A stretch of 64,000 bases of DNA, from positions 1 through 64,000 of the forward strand of contig NW_021629794.1 of the NCBI RefSeq assembly GCF_900700375.1. Reading direction: 5' to 3'. Every line of letters begins with the position of its first letter. The stretch's first letter is position 1. The notes below the pieces were generated by a model. It was not told where the DNA came from. It saw only the letters and a list, made by a program, of their open reading frames with translations, and ran no database searches. Source of the stretch: Denticeps clupeoides (lineage: Eukaryota; Chordata; Actinopteri; Clupeiformes; Denticipitidae). A program made the position numbers and the translations under genes. This document shows positions 1-11,640 of this stretch, piece by piece.

Positions 1-1355
1 AACAGAACAGTATAGAACAGAACGGAACAGTATAGAATAGGACAGAACAGCGGAACAGTATAGAATAGGACAGAACAGCGGAACAGTATAGAATAGAACA
101 GTATAGAATAGGACAGAACAGCGGAACAGTATAGAACAGAACAGTATAGAACAGAACGGAACAGTATAGAATAGGACAGAACAGCGGAACAGTATAGAAC
201 AGAACGGAACAGTATAGAATAGAACAGAACGGAACAGTATAGAATAGGACAGAACAGCGGAACAGTATAGAACAGAACAGTATAGAACAGAACGGAACAG
301 TATAGAATAGGACAGAACAGCGAAACAGTATAGAACAGAACAGTATAAAACAGAACGGAACAGTATAGAACAGAACGGAACAGTATAGAATAGGACAGAA
401 CAGCGGAACAGTATAGAACAGAACAGTATAGAACAGAACGGAACAGTATAGAATAGGACAGAACAGCGGAACAGTATAGAACAGAACAGTATAGAACAGA
501 ACGGAACAGTATAGAACAGAACGGAACAGTATAGAATAGGGTGGAACAGTATAGAATAGAACAGAACGGAACAGTATAGAATAGGACAGAACAGCGGAAC
601 AGTATAGAATAGAACAGAACGGAACAGTATAGAATAGGACAGAACAGCGGAACAGTATAGAACAGAACGGAACAGTATAGAATAGGACAGAACAGCGGAA
701 CAGTATAGAACAGAACAGTATAGAACAGAACGGAACAGTATAGAACAGAACGGAACAGTATAGAACAGAACAGTATAGAACAGAACGGAACAGTATAGAA
801 TAGGACAGAACAGCGGAACAGTATAGAACAGAACAGTATAAAACAGAACGGAACAGTATAGAATAGAACAGAACGGAACAGTATAGAATAGGAACAGCGG
901 AACAGTATAGAACAGAACAGTATAGAACAGAACGGAACAGTATAGAATAGGACAGAACAGCGGAACAGTATAGAACAGAACAGTATAGAACAGAACGGAA
1001 CAGTATAGAACAGAACAGTATAGAACAGAACGGAACAGTATAGAATAGGACAGAACAGCGGAACAGTATAGAACAGAACAGTATAGAACAGAACGGAACA
1101 GTATAGAATAGGACAGAACAGCGGAACAGTATAGAACAGAACAGTATAGAACAGAACGGAACAGTATAGAACAGAACGGAACAGTATAGAATAGGACGGA
1201 ACAGCGGAACAGTATAGAACAGAACGGAACAGTATAGAATAGGACAGAACAGCGGAACAGTATAGAATAGAACAGAACGGAACAGTATAGAATAGGACAG
1301 AACAGCGGAACAGTATAGAACAGAACAGTATAGAACAGAACGGAACAGTATAGAA

Positions 1356-1480
1356 TACCTTTTATTGTCACTATACGCATGTGCAATGAGATTAAAAGCA
1401 GCACCTTCACACTGGACGTGTGTGTGTGTTTTTGTCTGTTTCTATATAATGTGACCGCATGTGTCACCTCATAGAAGAAT
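1356..1480. repeat. Spacer copy 1 inside the satellite array
   Basis: This is a unique-looking ~125 bp segment starting CCTTTTATTGTCAC and containing a short GT run. It recurs at 3289-3411 and 3763-3872. Its TTTATTGTCA...CAATGAGATTAAAAGCA wording resembles the end of an interspersed element, so the array may have grown inside an old transposon copy (inference). Confidence 0.85.
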
Positions 1481-3288
1481 AGAATAAAACAGAAGAGAAC
1501 AGTATAGAACAGAACGGAACAGTATAGAATAGAACAGAACAGCGGAACAGTATAGAACAGAACAGTATAGAACAGAACGGAACAGTATAGAATAGGATAG
1601 AACAGAACGGAACAGTATAGAATAGGACAGAACAGCGGAACAGTATAGAACGGAACAGTATAGAACAGAACGGAACAGTATAGAATAGGACGGAACAGCA
1701 GAACAGTATAGAACAGAACGGAACAGTATAGAATAGGACAGAACAGCGGAACAGTATAGAACAGAACAGTATAAAACAGAACGGAACAGTATAGAATAGG
1801 ACAGAACAGCGGAACAGTATAGAACGGAACAGTATAGAATAGGACAGAACAGCGGAACAGTATAGAACAGAACAGTATAAAACAGAACGGAACAGTATAG
1901 AACAGAACGGAACAGTATAAATAGGACAGAACAGCGGAACAGTATAGAACAGAACAGTATAGAACAGAACGGAACAGTATAGAATAGGACAGAACAGCGG
2001 AACAGTATAGAATAGGACAGAACAGCGGAACAGTATAGAATAGAACAGAACGGAACAGTATAGAATAGGACAGAACAGCGGAACAGTATAGAACAGAACA
2101 GTATAGAACAGAACGGAACAGTATAGAATAGGACAGAACAGCGGAACAGTATAGAACAGAACAGTATAAAACAGAACGGAACAGTATAGAATAGAACAGA
2201 ACGGAACAGTATAGAATAGGACAGAACAGCGGAACATATAGAACAGTATAGAACAGAACGGAACAGTATAGAATAGGACAGAACAGCGGAACAGTATAGA
2301 ACAGAACAGTATAAAACAGAACGGAACAGTATAGAACAGAACGGAACAGTATAGAATAGGACAGAACAGCGGAACAGTATAGAACAGAACAGTATAGAAC
2401 AGAACGGAACAGTATAGAATAGGACAGAACAGCGGAACAGTATAGAACAGAACAGTATAAACAGAACGGAACAGTATAGAACAGAACAGAACAGTATAGA
2501 ATAGGGTGGAACAGTATAGAATAGAACAGAACGGAACAGTATAGAATAGGACAGAACAGCGGAACAGTATAGAATAGAACAGAACGGAACAGTATAGAAT
2601 AGGACAAACAGCGGAACAGTAAAATAGAATAACAGAACGGAACAGTATAGAATAGGACAAACAGCGGAACAGTATAGAATAGAACAGTATAGAACAGAAC
2701 GGAACAGTATAGAACAGAACGGAACAGTATAGAACAGAACAGTATAGAACAGAACGAACAGTATAGAATAGGACAGAACAGCGGAACAGTAATAGAACAA
2801 ACAGTATAAACAGAACGAACAGTATAGAATAGAACAGACGGAACAGTATAGAATAGGACAGAACAGCGGAACAGTATAGAACAGAACAGTATAGAACAGA
2901 ACGGAACAGTATAGAATAGGACAGAACAGCGGAACAGTATAGAACAGAACAGTATAAAACAGAACGGAACAGTATAGAACAGAACAGTATAGAACAGAAC
3001 GGAACAGTATAGAATAGGATAGAACAGAACGGAACAGTATAGAATAGGACAGAACAGCGGAACAGTATAGAACAGAACAGTATAGAACAGAACGGAACAG
3101 TATAGAACAGAACGGAACAGTATAGAATAGGACGAACAGCGGAACAGTATAGAACAGAACGGAACGTATATAATAGGACAGAACAGCGGAACAGTATAGA
3201 ATAGAACAAACGGAACAGTATAGAATAGGACAGAACAGCGGAACAGTATAGAACAGAACAGTATAGAACATAACGGAACAGTATAGAA

Positions 3289-3411
3289 TACCTTTTATTG
3301 TCACTATACTCATTGCAATGAGATTAAAAGCAGCACCTTCACACTGGACGTTGTTTGTGTGTTTTGTCTGTTTCTATATAATGTGACCGCATGTGTCACC
3401 TCATAGAAGAA
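3289..3411. repeat. Spacer copy 2 inside the satellite array
   Basis: This is the second copy of the spacer seen at 1356-1480, with a handful of substitutions and small indels. It is followed again by the pentanucleotide words. Confidence 0.85.
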
Positions 3412-3762
3412 TAAAATAAACAGAAGAGAACAGTATAGAACAGAACGGAACAGTATAGAATAGGACAGAACAGCGGAACAGTATAGAACAGAACAGTATA
3501 GAACAGAACGGAACAGTATAGAATAGGATAGAACAGAACGGAACAGTATAGAACAGAAACGGAACAGTATAGAATAGGACGGAACAGCGGAACAGTATAG
3601 AATAGAACAGAACGGAACAGTATAGAAGAACAGAACGGAACAGTATAGAATAGGACAGAACAGCGGAACAGTATAGAATAGAACGAACGGAACAGTATAG
3701 AAGGACAGAACAGCGGAACAGTATAGATAGAACAGTATAGAACAGAACGGAACAGTATAGAA

Positions 3763-3872
3763 TACCTTTTATTGTCACTATACGCATGTGCAATGAGATT
3801 AAAAGCAGCACCTTCACACTGGACGTGTGTGTGTGTTTTTGTCTGTTTCTATAATGTGACCGCATGTGTCAC
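3763..3872. repeat. Spacer copy 3, right edge of the satellite array
   Basis: This is the third copy of the spacer. After GTGTCACC the match ends and ordinary sequence begins, so this marks the right boundary of the array. Confidence 0.85.
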
Positions 3873-3888
3873 CACCCTGCACGCTGGA

Positions 3889-4040
3889 TGTGTGTGTGTG
3901 TGTGTGTGTGATTGTAATTCTGAACAGTTGCGGTGTGGAGGTGGGGAAGCTGAATTTTGAACTGCGCGAGATCTGCGCTCCACCACTCGGCTGCTTGCTG
4001 TGTGTGTGTGTGTGTGTGTGTGTGGGTGAGTGTGTGTTGG
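3889..4040. repeat. Two GT microsatellites upstream of asphd2
   Basis: Runs of (GT)n lie at about 3889-3910 and 3999-4040, separated by unique sequence. They sit about 350-480 bp before the asphd2 start codon and have no other visible role. Confidence 0.9.
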
Positions 4041-4374
4041 TGGTGTGAATTCGTGTCGGTTCTCTGCAGTTTGTCTGTGTATGCAGGCCTGGAATCTATT
4101 TGTCTAATAATGCGCATTTAAAAAAGAAGCTGGACCTTTAAAAAAAGGGAGGGTGTTTTATTTCTATTGTGGGACCATCGTCGTGGAAACTGAGGTCCGC
4201 TGCAGGTCACCAAACATCTTGTAGGGTCTGGATCCATGGACGAAGTAAATAGACGCATTTAGAATGGGACGAAGATGACTTTTTCTCTGTTTCAGGCCAT
4301 GCTGGCCTGAAGTTGTCCACGCCCTGTGGAGAATGAGGGTGTAGGTCCCCCCGCATGGAGTGGTCACTGGAGAG

Positions 4375-6948
4375 ATGCTGCGAGCTGGTGGCCGGGATGC
4401 AGTGGATGAGGAGTGCCAGTCCAGCGCCGTGGGCACCGCCCTCTGCCTGGCGCTGCTCTTCGTCTGGTACTGCTACCGCGTGGGCCGCGAGCAGAGCGCG
4501 CCCGCCCTGCCCGGCCGGCCGGGTCCCTTCGTCCTGCTCCCCGCCGACGGCCCCCAAGGCCGCCAGGGCCCCGCCGCGCCGCCCTGCCCGCCCAACGGCT
4601 CCGCTACTGCCTCCTCTCTGCCGATGCTTCCGCTGCACCCAGGCGGGCGAGGCCTGAACCATCGCCTCTACCACAGCCTGCAGGACTACGCCAAGCGCTA
4701 CACCTGGTCCGGCATGGGCCGCCTGCACAAGGGCGTCCGCGACCCCGCCCGCCACCTGCTGTCCGTCCGGCCGGCCCCCTCCATCCAGAAGCCCGAGGTC
4801 TTCTTCCTGCCCGACCTGCCCACCGCGCCCTTCTTCCCCCGCGACGCCCAGAAGCACGACGTGGAGCTGCTGGAGCGGAGCTTCCCGCTGCTGCTGGCCG
4901 AGTTCCACAGCGTGTACCGCCCGGCCCCGCCCCGGCCCGGCTCCTCGCCGCCGCCCGGCTGGAAGGCCAACGGCACGCCGCAGGGCCAGTGGTGGACCTT
5001 CTACCTGGTCAACCAGGGGACCCCGCTGGCCCTGAACGCCCGGAGGTGCCCGCGGACGTGGAGGGTGCTGGCCCAGCTCAGGACCTTCATCGGCAACAAC
5101 GTGTTCGGCAACGCCTGCTTCTCGGTGCTCGGGCCCGGCTCCACCGTCTCCGAGCACTACGGCCCGACCAACGTGCGGCTGCGGTGCCACCTGGGTGAGC
5201 ACGCGTTTCACATACAACCAGATTTTCATTTCTCCTGAAACGAAGTTCGCTTGTATGTTACCGCAGACCCAGGAAAGCTAAAGAGACAAGTCACTGCCAC
5301 GTGCGGGTTCGGTAGAGAAGATGATGCCCTGGGCGGCGGCTCGTGTCGCAGTCACCCCCTAGTGGGGGGTCAGTGATGAGTCTGTTTTCTTCAAAATGTA
5401 ATATATCAACCAATAATATGTCATTTAGAATATAATGTTGACAACCTCGATGACGACCCTTCACAACCTTAATCCAGGTTAAGGAAGCGGCCCCGTAATC
5501 AGAAGGTTGCCGGTTCGAATCCCGATCCGCCAAGGTGCCACTGAGCAAAGCACCGTCCCCACACACTGCTCCCCAAGGGTGATGGTTAAATGCAGAGGAC
5601 AAATTTCACTGTGTGCACCGCATGCTGTGCTGCTGTATATCACAAGTGACGATCACTTCACTTTTTGAAATCTGGTGAATGGGACGAAGACGAGTTACAC
5701 CGCGTGTGTTTCAGGTCTGAAGGTGCCTCCTGGATGTGAGCTGGTCGTAGGCGGCGAGCCGCAGTGCTGGTCGGAGGGCAGCTGCCTGCTATTCGACGAT
5801 TCCTTCCTGCACACAGCCTTCCACGAGGGTAAATCCAGCACCATCTCCACCATCTTCACCACCTTCGCTCCGCATTTATTACGGGCTGCCGGCCGTTGCC
5901 AGGTTGGCCAGATTTCAGTTTGCCGGAGGAGGACAGTATTGCAGCAGGAAGAAGAGGTGTGATGAGACGACCAGGCGTTCGTGGCTTTAGTCAGGTTCAC
6001 CCTCGATTTCTAGCGAAGTCCAGACGCGGCGGCCTGTGGGACGTTCAGACGGCGTTGGAGGCCGAAATCCCACCCGACCGCCACAGTCTCTACCAGAACG
6101 AATTTTTAACTCGAATGTTTATACCGATTACGATATAATCAACTTAGGTTAAGTGATTAGTCGCTACTAGTTTTGTCTGATCGTTTTGTTGACATTTACA
6201 TTTACATTATTTACCAGACACAACTTACAGTCAGTAGTTACAGGGACAGTCCCCCCCTGGAGACACTCAGGGTTAAGTGTCCTGCTCAGGGACACGATGG
6301 TAGTAAGTGGGGTTTGAACCTGGGTCTTCTGGTTCATAGTCAGTAGTTACAGGGACAGTCCCCCCTGGAGACACTCAGGGTTAAGTGTCCTGCTCAGGGA
6401 CACGATGGTAGTAAGTGGGATTTGAACCTGGGTCTTCTGGTTCATAGTCAGTAGTTACAGGGACAGTCCCCCCCTGGAGACACTCAGGGTTAAGTGTCTT
6501 GCTCAGGGACACGATGGTAGTAGGTGGGGTTTGAACCTGGGTCTTCTGGTTTATAGGTGAGTGTGTTACTAGGCCACTACGCCCTTGTTGAGAATTAGTT
6601 GTTCATTTCCACGTTTATTACGTAATTTTTTTGGAACTCCGCAGCGCGGTGCAGAACGCGGAATGGCGCTCTGTGTTCTTGTCCTGCTGTTTCCTTGGCA
6701 ACATGTCTGTGTCTTCAGGCTCGGCAGAGGACGGGCCGCGGGCGGTCTTCATGGTGGACCTGTGGCACCCGAACGTGGCTGCTGCAGAGAGGCAGGCCCT
6801 GGATTACATCTTCACAACCCCTGGACCGCTGACGGGACCGTTTCGCAGCAGATGGGGATTCAACGGAAGCTTGAGATGGGCGAGAGAGAGAGAGACAGAG
6901 AGAGAGAGGAGACTCTTCACCCCCTGTGTACATACAGAACCGCCGTAA
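4375..6948 (+). CDS. asphd2: Aspartate beta-hydroxylase domain-containing protein 2
   Basis: Three exons, 4375-5194, 5715-5828 and 6719-6948, join in frame into 387 codons. The splice sites are GT-AG, and both junctions split a glycine codon after its first base. Residues 18-34 are a single membrane anchor ([13 protein letters not shown]), followed by the family signature RVGREQ; the rest is the luminal beta-hydroxylase domain. By alignment from memory with aspartyl/asparaginyl beta-hydroxylase, His261 (EHYGPTN), His306 (DDSFLH) and Arg319 ([13 protein letters not shown]) match the two iron ligands and the 2-oxoglutarate-binding arginine. The enzyme activity of ASPHD2 itself is not well established. 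The frame is closed by a stop at 4342, and ATG 4375 is the first in-frame ATG. The tail is odd: after DYIF human ASPHD2 ends at once, whereas here the frame runs about 40 residues further through a GAGA microsatellite. Confidence 0.93.
5476..5665 (+). mobile_element. tRNA-headed SINE, family B, in asphd2 intron 1
   Basis: The head has a box B-like GGTTCGAATCCC after an A-box region. The body (CCACACACTGCTCCCC, GGTTAAATGCAGAGGAC) ends in a tail with GATCACTTCACTTTTT. Family B recurs on both strands through the window. Confidence 0.8.
6192..6585 (-). mobile_element. SINE family A with an internally triplicated body, asphd2 intron 2
   Basis: The tail (ACATTTACATTTACA) is at the left and the tRNA-like head at the right. 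The segment from GTCAGTAGTTACAGG to GGTCTTCTGGTTCATA is present three times, starting near 6230, 6339 and 6447, a period of 108-109 bp. The right end carries the head with the reverse complement of box B (GGGTTTGAACC) and of box A. Confidence 0.85.
6858..6914. repeat. GA-rich microsatellite inside the asphd2 terminal exon
   Basis: A GAGAGA run interrupted by ACA lies within the extended reading frame of asphd2. It codes for a charged Arg/Glu-rich tail if that frame is used. Confidence 0.85.
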
Positions 6949-7381
6949 CCTGCACAAGGCCCCGCCTCCTCCATCCAAATACTGTGGAGCGTCGTCCAGA
7001 ACAATCACATTCGGAAAGATAGTATAAAATGTTTACAGTGTCGTGTCACATCAGCTGTCACATGTCACCAGGCCCGTCCCTGACGCGGCTGAGGACCAGA
7101 GCACCCGTGTGACGCACCTTTAAAACTTCTTCTAGTTATGCTGTGAGCGTGGATTCTAGCTCTACTTGACAAGTACACAGACGTGGGCCAGGCCCACTTG
7201 CATCACTTTGGTCTACTTAATACGTTCCTTTTGTACAGATTTTCAGTGTTTTTTCACACAACAGTTTGGTAAATGAAGTGAACTTCAGTCGTGACTTTTC
7301 TTCTCCTTGTTCATCAGACCTGCGATGATCTTGTTCCATCGTGTTGTGCCATGATCTCATTTGAATACTCTTATTTGTTTG

Positions 7382-7387
7382 AATAAA
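7382..7387 (+). terminator. Candidate polyadenylation signal of asphd2
   Basis: AATAAA lies about 430 bp after the asphd2 stop, with T-rich sequence on both sides. A 3' UTR of 6949 to about 7405 would be reasonable. No transcript evidence is available. Confidence 0.45.
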
Positions 7388-7929
7388 CTTACAATCTCTT
7401 CACTGCGTGTGATAGCTCTGCTCTATTTTCAGGATAATAGATTTTATTATCAAGTTGAATCATGAGCAGTTTGGATCCTCAAACGAACAAGAAGATATCA
7501 CAAAAGAATAAAAGAACTGAACAAAGGGCTTCAACGCGAACTCGCATTCGCTTTTATAAAAGGATTCGGGGCAGAGATGCCCAGACTTCTGAAAACTTTT
7601 TCTTCAAGACCCTGTGTCCATTGGAATAAACATGACTAAACCATAAAAACTCTTAAATTCATCAAGGTCAGCAATGCTGGTTACTGATTGGATCCTGATT
7701 ATCCAATCACGTCATGACTGAGCGTGCGCTGCAGGTGTTGCCATAACAATTATACGCTCGGTGTGATCATAACTCCAAAAAAATCCCATAATGGGCGATT
7801 ATTTTCCCCCTTCATTTTAATCCATTAGCACGACCAGGTCCAGATCTCTGTTTTTCACCTGGCTGTGCAGACATACTTGTAACATACGACAAAAATAAGA
7901 CAGAAAAGACCTTCTGATCCACTGAAGGA

Positions 7930-8790
7930 GCTGTTTGTGGCTATCAGGGGTCTCCTGCATGAGGGTGGGAGATGTTGTCCTGTCACTGACCACCCTCCAC
8001 TGGGTCCAGAAGACTTCCTAGAACAGAGCTGGCCCTCCGGATCAGCCTGTTCAGTCTCTTCCTGTCCCCAGCAGAGAGGCTACCTCCCCAGCAGACCACA
8101 CCATAAAAGATGGCTGAGGGCCACCACAAGTCATAAAAGGTCTTCAACAGTGGACCCTTCACCCCAAAAGACCTGAGCCTCCACAGCAGGTAGAGGGCAT
8201 CAGAGTTGTGAGTCCAGTCCAGTTTATTGTTCAGATGAACACCAAGGTGCCTGTAGTTCTCCACAGCCTCAATGTCCAGACCCTGGATGTTCAGTGGTTG
8301 CAGTGGAGGATGTTTGTGTCTACCACCCAGCTCCTTGGTCTTTCCAGTGTTGAAAGGTAGCTCTGCTGGCACCAGTCCACAAAGTTTCCTGGTCAGTTCT
8401 CTGTGCTCCTTGTCGTCCCCATTTGTGATGAGGCCGACTATTGCTGAGTCTTCAGAGAACTTCTGCAGGAAGCAGTTGGTGGAGTTTGAAGGTGCAAGTC
8501 CTGCAGTGTAGTTGGTGAAGAGGAACCACACATCCCTGTGGTTGGTTGGTGAGGTAGTCCAGGATCCATGTTGTGAGGTGATGATTCACTCGCTCAGGAT
8601 TGTGGGTAGGATGGTGTTGAAGGCTCTTGAGAAAATCAAAGAACAAGATTTTCACAGAGGGAACGATGTAGGAGGTGAATGATGGAAACGTCCACTTCCA
8701 GTGCCCAGGCTGGAAGGCAAACTGAAGTGGGTCCAGGGATGAGCTCACCAGGGGCCGAAAGCTGATCCAGGACCAGCCGGATTATTAAAG
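7930..8790 (-). mobile_element. LINE fragment, end of the reverse-transcriptase ORF
   Basis: Read on the minus strand, the segment encodes the end of a non-LTR retrotransposon ORF2. Recognisable phrases are VENYRHLGVHLNNKLDW, LYLLWRLRSFGV and RLIRRASSVLGS, and upstream pieces read HNPERVNHHLTTWILDYLTNQPQ. The frame shifts at least once near 8500, and the 5' part of the element is missing. The clade (Rex1, L2 or similar) cannot be decided by eye. It is a dead 5'-truncated copy in the asphd2-finTRIM interval. Confidence 0.8.
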
Positions 8791-8799
8791 TCTGCAGCT

Positions 8800-10310
8800 G
8801 TCAGTGTAGGGACTCATCCTGGTGCTTTAACGAACGTTCTGTAGGTAAATGTTGCATTATACACTGTAATATGCGCAAGACCTATCATGATATTGTTATT
8901 ATTGCGTGTGTATAATAATCTTTCTCAAAATAGGATCATTTTAATCTGCTGGTACAATACTGCAACATAGGATCTGGCAACGCTGATGCTCTGAGAGAGT
9001 GAAAGACATTGGACGTGTCCATTTTCAGTCAAGCACATACGCTTATGTTTATGCTGGACAAACAAATCCAGTATTGAATTCAGTATAGTTTTAAATGGTT
9101 AGAAGTGATAATGTTTTGGACGTTATAGGAGTTGGACTGGTAGTAATACCTCTACCAAACCCCGATTCTTCTTCTGTCATCGGGCTCTTACAAGTCCACA
9201 AGTTAACGTCTTCTCGAGTAGACAGATTTTGTACATTCATACGTCTGTTGTGTCCACGTGCACGTCGTGTCTTTTCTCTTTTTCTCGCAAAGGCCATCCA
9301 GGTTTTTCTGGTGAATGGTTATCAAGTTTTTTCTGACATTTTATGTCCATCTGTCCTGGCGTCCATTGTAATGGACATGAAGAAATAAGATTAAGAAACA
9401 TGAGTTCAAAAAATGTCATTTACTTTTTATGTTGGAGAGGAGTCAGTTTATTATTCAGATGTTATATCTTAATGTGTACAATATTTTTACAATATTTATA
9501 TTATGGTTTTCTAACATTTATTATACTCTATTTAATTAATAAAAAAATATTAAAATGTAAAAAAAATTTATTCTATTCAGTTGCATTTATGGAGTCACCA
9601 CACAAAACAGCTTCCTCCGGGACAAATAAAAATCTGATTCACGGCGGGATGAATGGTCTACATCCATCTCTGGTGATAAAAATTTGAAAAGATCTGGAAG
9701 CCAGGGGACTTGGGCTGGCCGTGCGATGGTGTTTGGTTTGTTGTGACATGGCGGAAACGGAACGGAGGTGGGAGGAAGACGAGGAGCGGGGTCTACTGTG
9801 GAGGAGAACAAGACTGGCTTGAGAATGGTCAATCGGAACCGGTCGGAATCAGAAGGGCTTGGTCAGTCGTACTCTGAGCCGGAAGAGTCGTCAGGGGTAC
9901 GGCGGTGGTTCGGTTTCATCACGGTCAACTGGGAACAGACGAGGACATCCACATGACGATCGGCGTGAAAGAAGACAATCAGAACTAGTGAACGCAGCGT
10001 CTAAGATGGTCACAGCCTCTTCAAACCTACGCCGACCGGATGCCGAGCCGGATAACAGAGGTCGTTTAAAACAGGATCTGGTGGCTAAGCAGAGTTCAGG
10101 TCGATTGTTCTCCAACAACAACATTTATTTCTTATATCGCCCAAAATCCACATACAGTACGTCTGTATCTGAAACGTAGAAGAAACTGTGGATGTTGGTG
10201 CCATTTCAAAAATGAATAACACTCATCAGAGAACTAAGCGACATGTCACACCTTGTGTTGTTGGTTTATAATCTACACTATTTACTCTATTCTGATTCCA
10301 TGTTTTATCA
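8800..10310. other. Intergenic stretch with no recognised gene
   Basis: I see no domain, splice-bounded exon or named repeat here. 9450-9570 is very AT-rich. Open frames of about 100 codons occur on both strands near 9.1-9.7 and 9.8-10.2 kb but match no family I know and look accidental. Confidence 0.5.
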
Positions 10311-10319
10311 CCGCAGCTT

Positions 10320-10818
10320 CAGCGATGATTTGATATAAAAGCCTGAAACCCAGGATGGAGGGGCTGGGTGAAGGGTGGGTCTGACTCTGTGCAGGGAGGG
10401 TCATTGTGTCGAGACGCTGTAGAAGGACAGAGTTCCTGCACTGTGGTCCACATACACTCCTATTCTGGAGGAGATGGAGTCTGGAGGGAGTTTGGTCACA
10501 TTGTTATTGTGGAGGAACTATGGCTGGATGTAGAGCAGACCAAACTCCAGGACTGATCATTAGATCCAAACCAACACGCTTTACTCCCCACTTTCCTGCT
10601 GATGGTTCTATATGAGACGGAAATAGAAAACCCAGTCACCAGTCCACTCCACCTCCCAGTAGCAGCGTCCAGACACACCTTCTCTACACAACCTGACCAA
10701 CACATCAAATCGCTCTGGATGATCAGGATAATGGCGTTCCTTGGTCTCCACGTCACTCTCTTTCTGTCCTCCTCAGACAGATGGAGGTTTTATTTACTGT
10801 GTTTGGATCCAGGGTGAA
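10320..10818 (-). pseudogene. Decayed B30.2 (PRY-SPRY) exon of a finTRIM-type gene
   Basis: On the minus strand an intact-looking acceptor (CCTGTTCAG) is followed by TLDPNTVNK, then YPDHPERFDV-like and VSGRCYWEVEW sequence, then ISVSYRTISRK, ACWFGSNDQSWSL, and finally SSRIGVYVDHSAGTLSFYSVS. This is the PRY then SPRY order of the B30.2 domain that closes fish TRIM proteins. The pieces lie in different frames, so there are at least three frame breaks. It lies about 4.6 kb downstream of, and on the same strand as, the finTRIM exons at 15.4-17.0 kb, so it may be the lost last exon of that gene. Exon 4 there ends one base into a codon while this exon starts on a codon, so a small unseen exon would be needed between them. 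Confidence 0.75.
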
Positions 10819-11064
10819 CTGAACAGGAATCTGATGGAGGGTAACAACAGGACAGAGGGTATCCACTGAATGAACTTTTAGTAAAATCAGTAAATAAGAT
10901 TTACAGATTTGTTTTAAAAAGCTCTACAGTGATTGGATGAAGCTGTACTTTTACGATTTATGTCTCATATTGTGAATGAACTCACGTCGTAAAAACTCCT
11001 CTCTGGTTCTAGGTTCTGTGTACAGACCAGGGCAGGACTCCGGTCACTATGGAGACAGAGAGGA

Positions 11065-11640
11065 AGTTGAAGTTGAGCTTTATTGTCATTTCTGTATATA
11101 CATGTTAGACGGTACGTAGTGAACGAAATAGCGTTCCTCCGACCTGCTTGCTTAGGACAAACGTTACGTACTGACAGAAAGTGCACGTGTGTGACACAGA
11201 CAACCAGGGGGACACAAAAAAAAACATGTATGAGACAGACAGCGCTAAAACAGGTAAAATGAAGAATTAAAATGTGCAAAATAAAATACTGTGCAAAATG
11301 GAGCGGTGCATTAAAAGGGTGATATTACAGATAATATTACAAAATAACAGGGGGAGTGTGTGTGTGTGTGTGTGTGTGGATGAGTGTGTCGGTCCAGAGT
11401 GGAAAGTCCATGAGTGTTCAGGGTCTGATGGCCTGTGGAATGAAGCTGTTGCGTAGTCTGACAGTGAGGGTCCGGGTGGTTCGGTGTAGAGTCCTTCACA
11501 TGCCTGGTGGTTTCCTGATGCAGCGTGTGGTAAATATCGCTATGGAGGGAAGAGAGACGTTGATGATCTTCTCAGCTGTCCTCACTCTCCCTCACGTTCA
11601 GAAACTTCTTTGAAGTTGAGCTGGAGTTGAGGAATTTCAG
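11065..11640. repeat. Interspersed repeat of uncertain class with a GT microsatellite
   Basis: The segment opens with AAGTTGAGCTTTATTGTCATTT, and later holds a GT run at about 11357-11378 and the phrase GATGGCCTGTGGAATGAAGC. This wording is familiar from the ends of fish retrotransposons, but I cannot place it in a family. It shares the TTTATTGTCA phrase with the satellite spacers at the left of the window. Confidence 0.4.

Larger units (their letters stand above)
1..3762. repeat. Pentanucleotide-derived satellite array with higher-order structure
   Basis: Nearly all of this stretch is built from the five-base words GAACA, GAACG, GTATA, GAATA and GGACA, with an occasional eight-base GCGGAACA that shifts the register. 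The words combine into longer recurring phrases of roughly 50-70 bases. Three blocks (1-1355, 1480-3288 and 3412-3762) are separated by near-identical spacers, so array plus spacer has itself been duplicated. The complementary strand has open frames of about 600 codons only because the words rarely make a stop; the translation is a monotonous 5-residue repeat and is not a gene. The array runs off the left edge, so its full size is unknown. Confidence 0.95.

Noticed and set aside
1464-3313. Two overlapping minus-strand open frames of about 580-615 codons
   Set aside because: Both are read through the pentanucleotide array; the protein would be an endless repeat of a few hydrophobic words, and frames overlap each other, so this is a composition artefact.
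4207-5229. Minus-strand frame of 340 codons opposite asphd2
   Set aside because: It is the shadow of the GC-rich asphd2 first exon; its sequence is Gly/Ala/Arg-rich without a family match.
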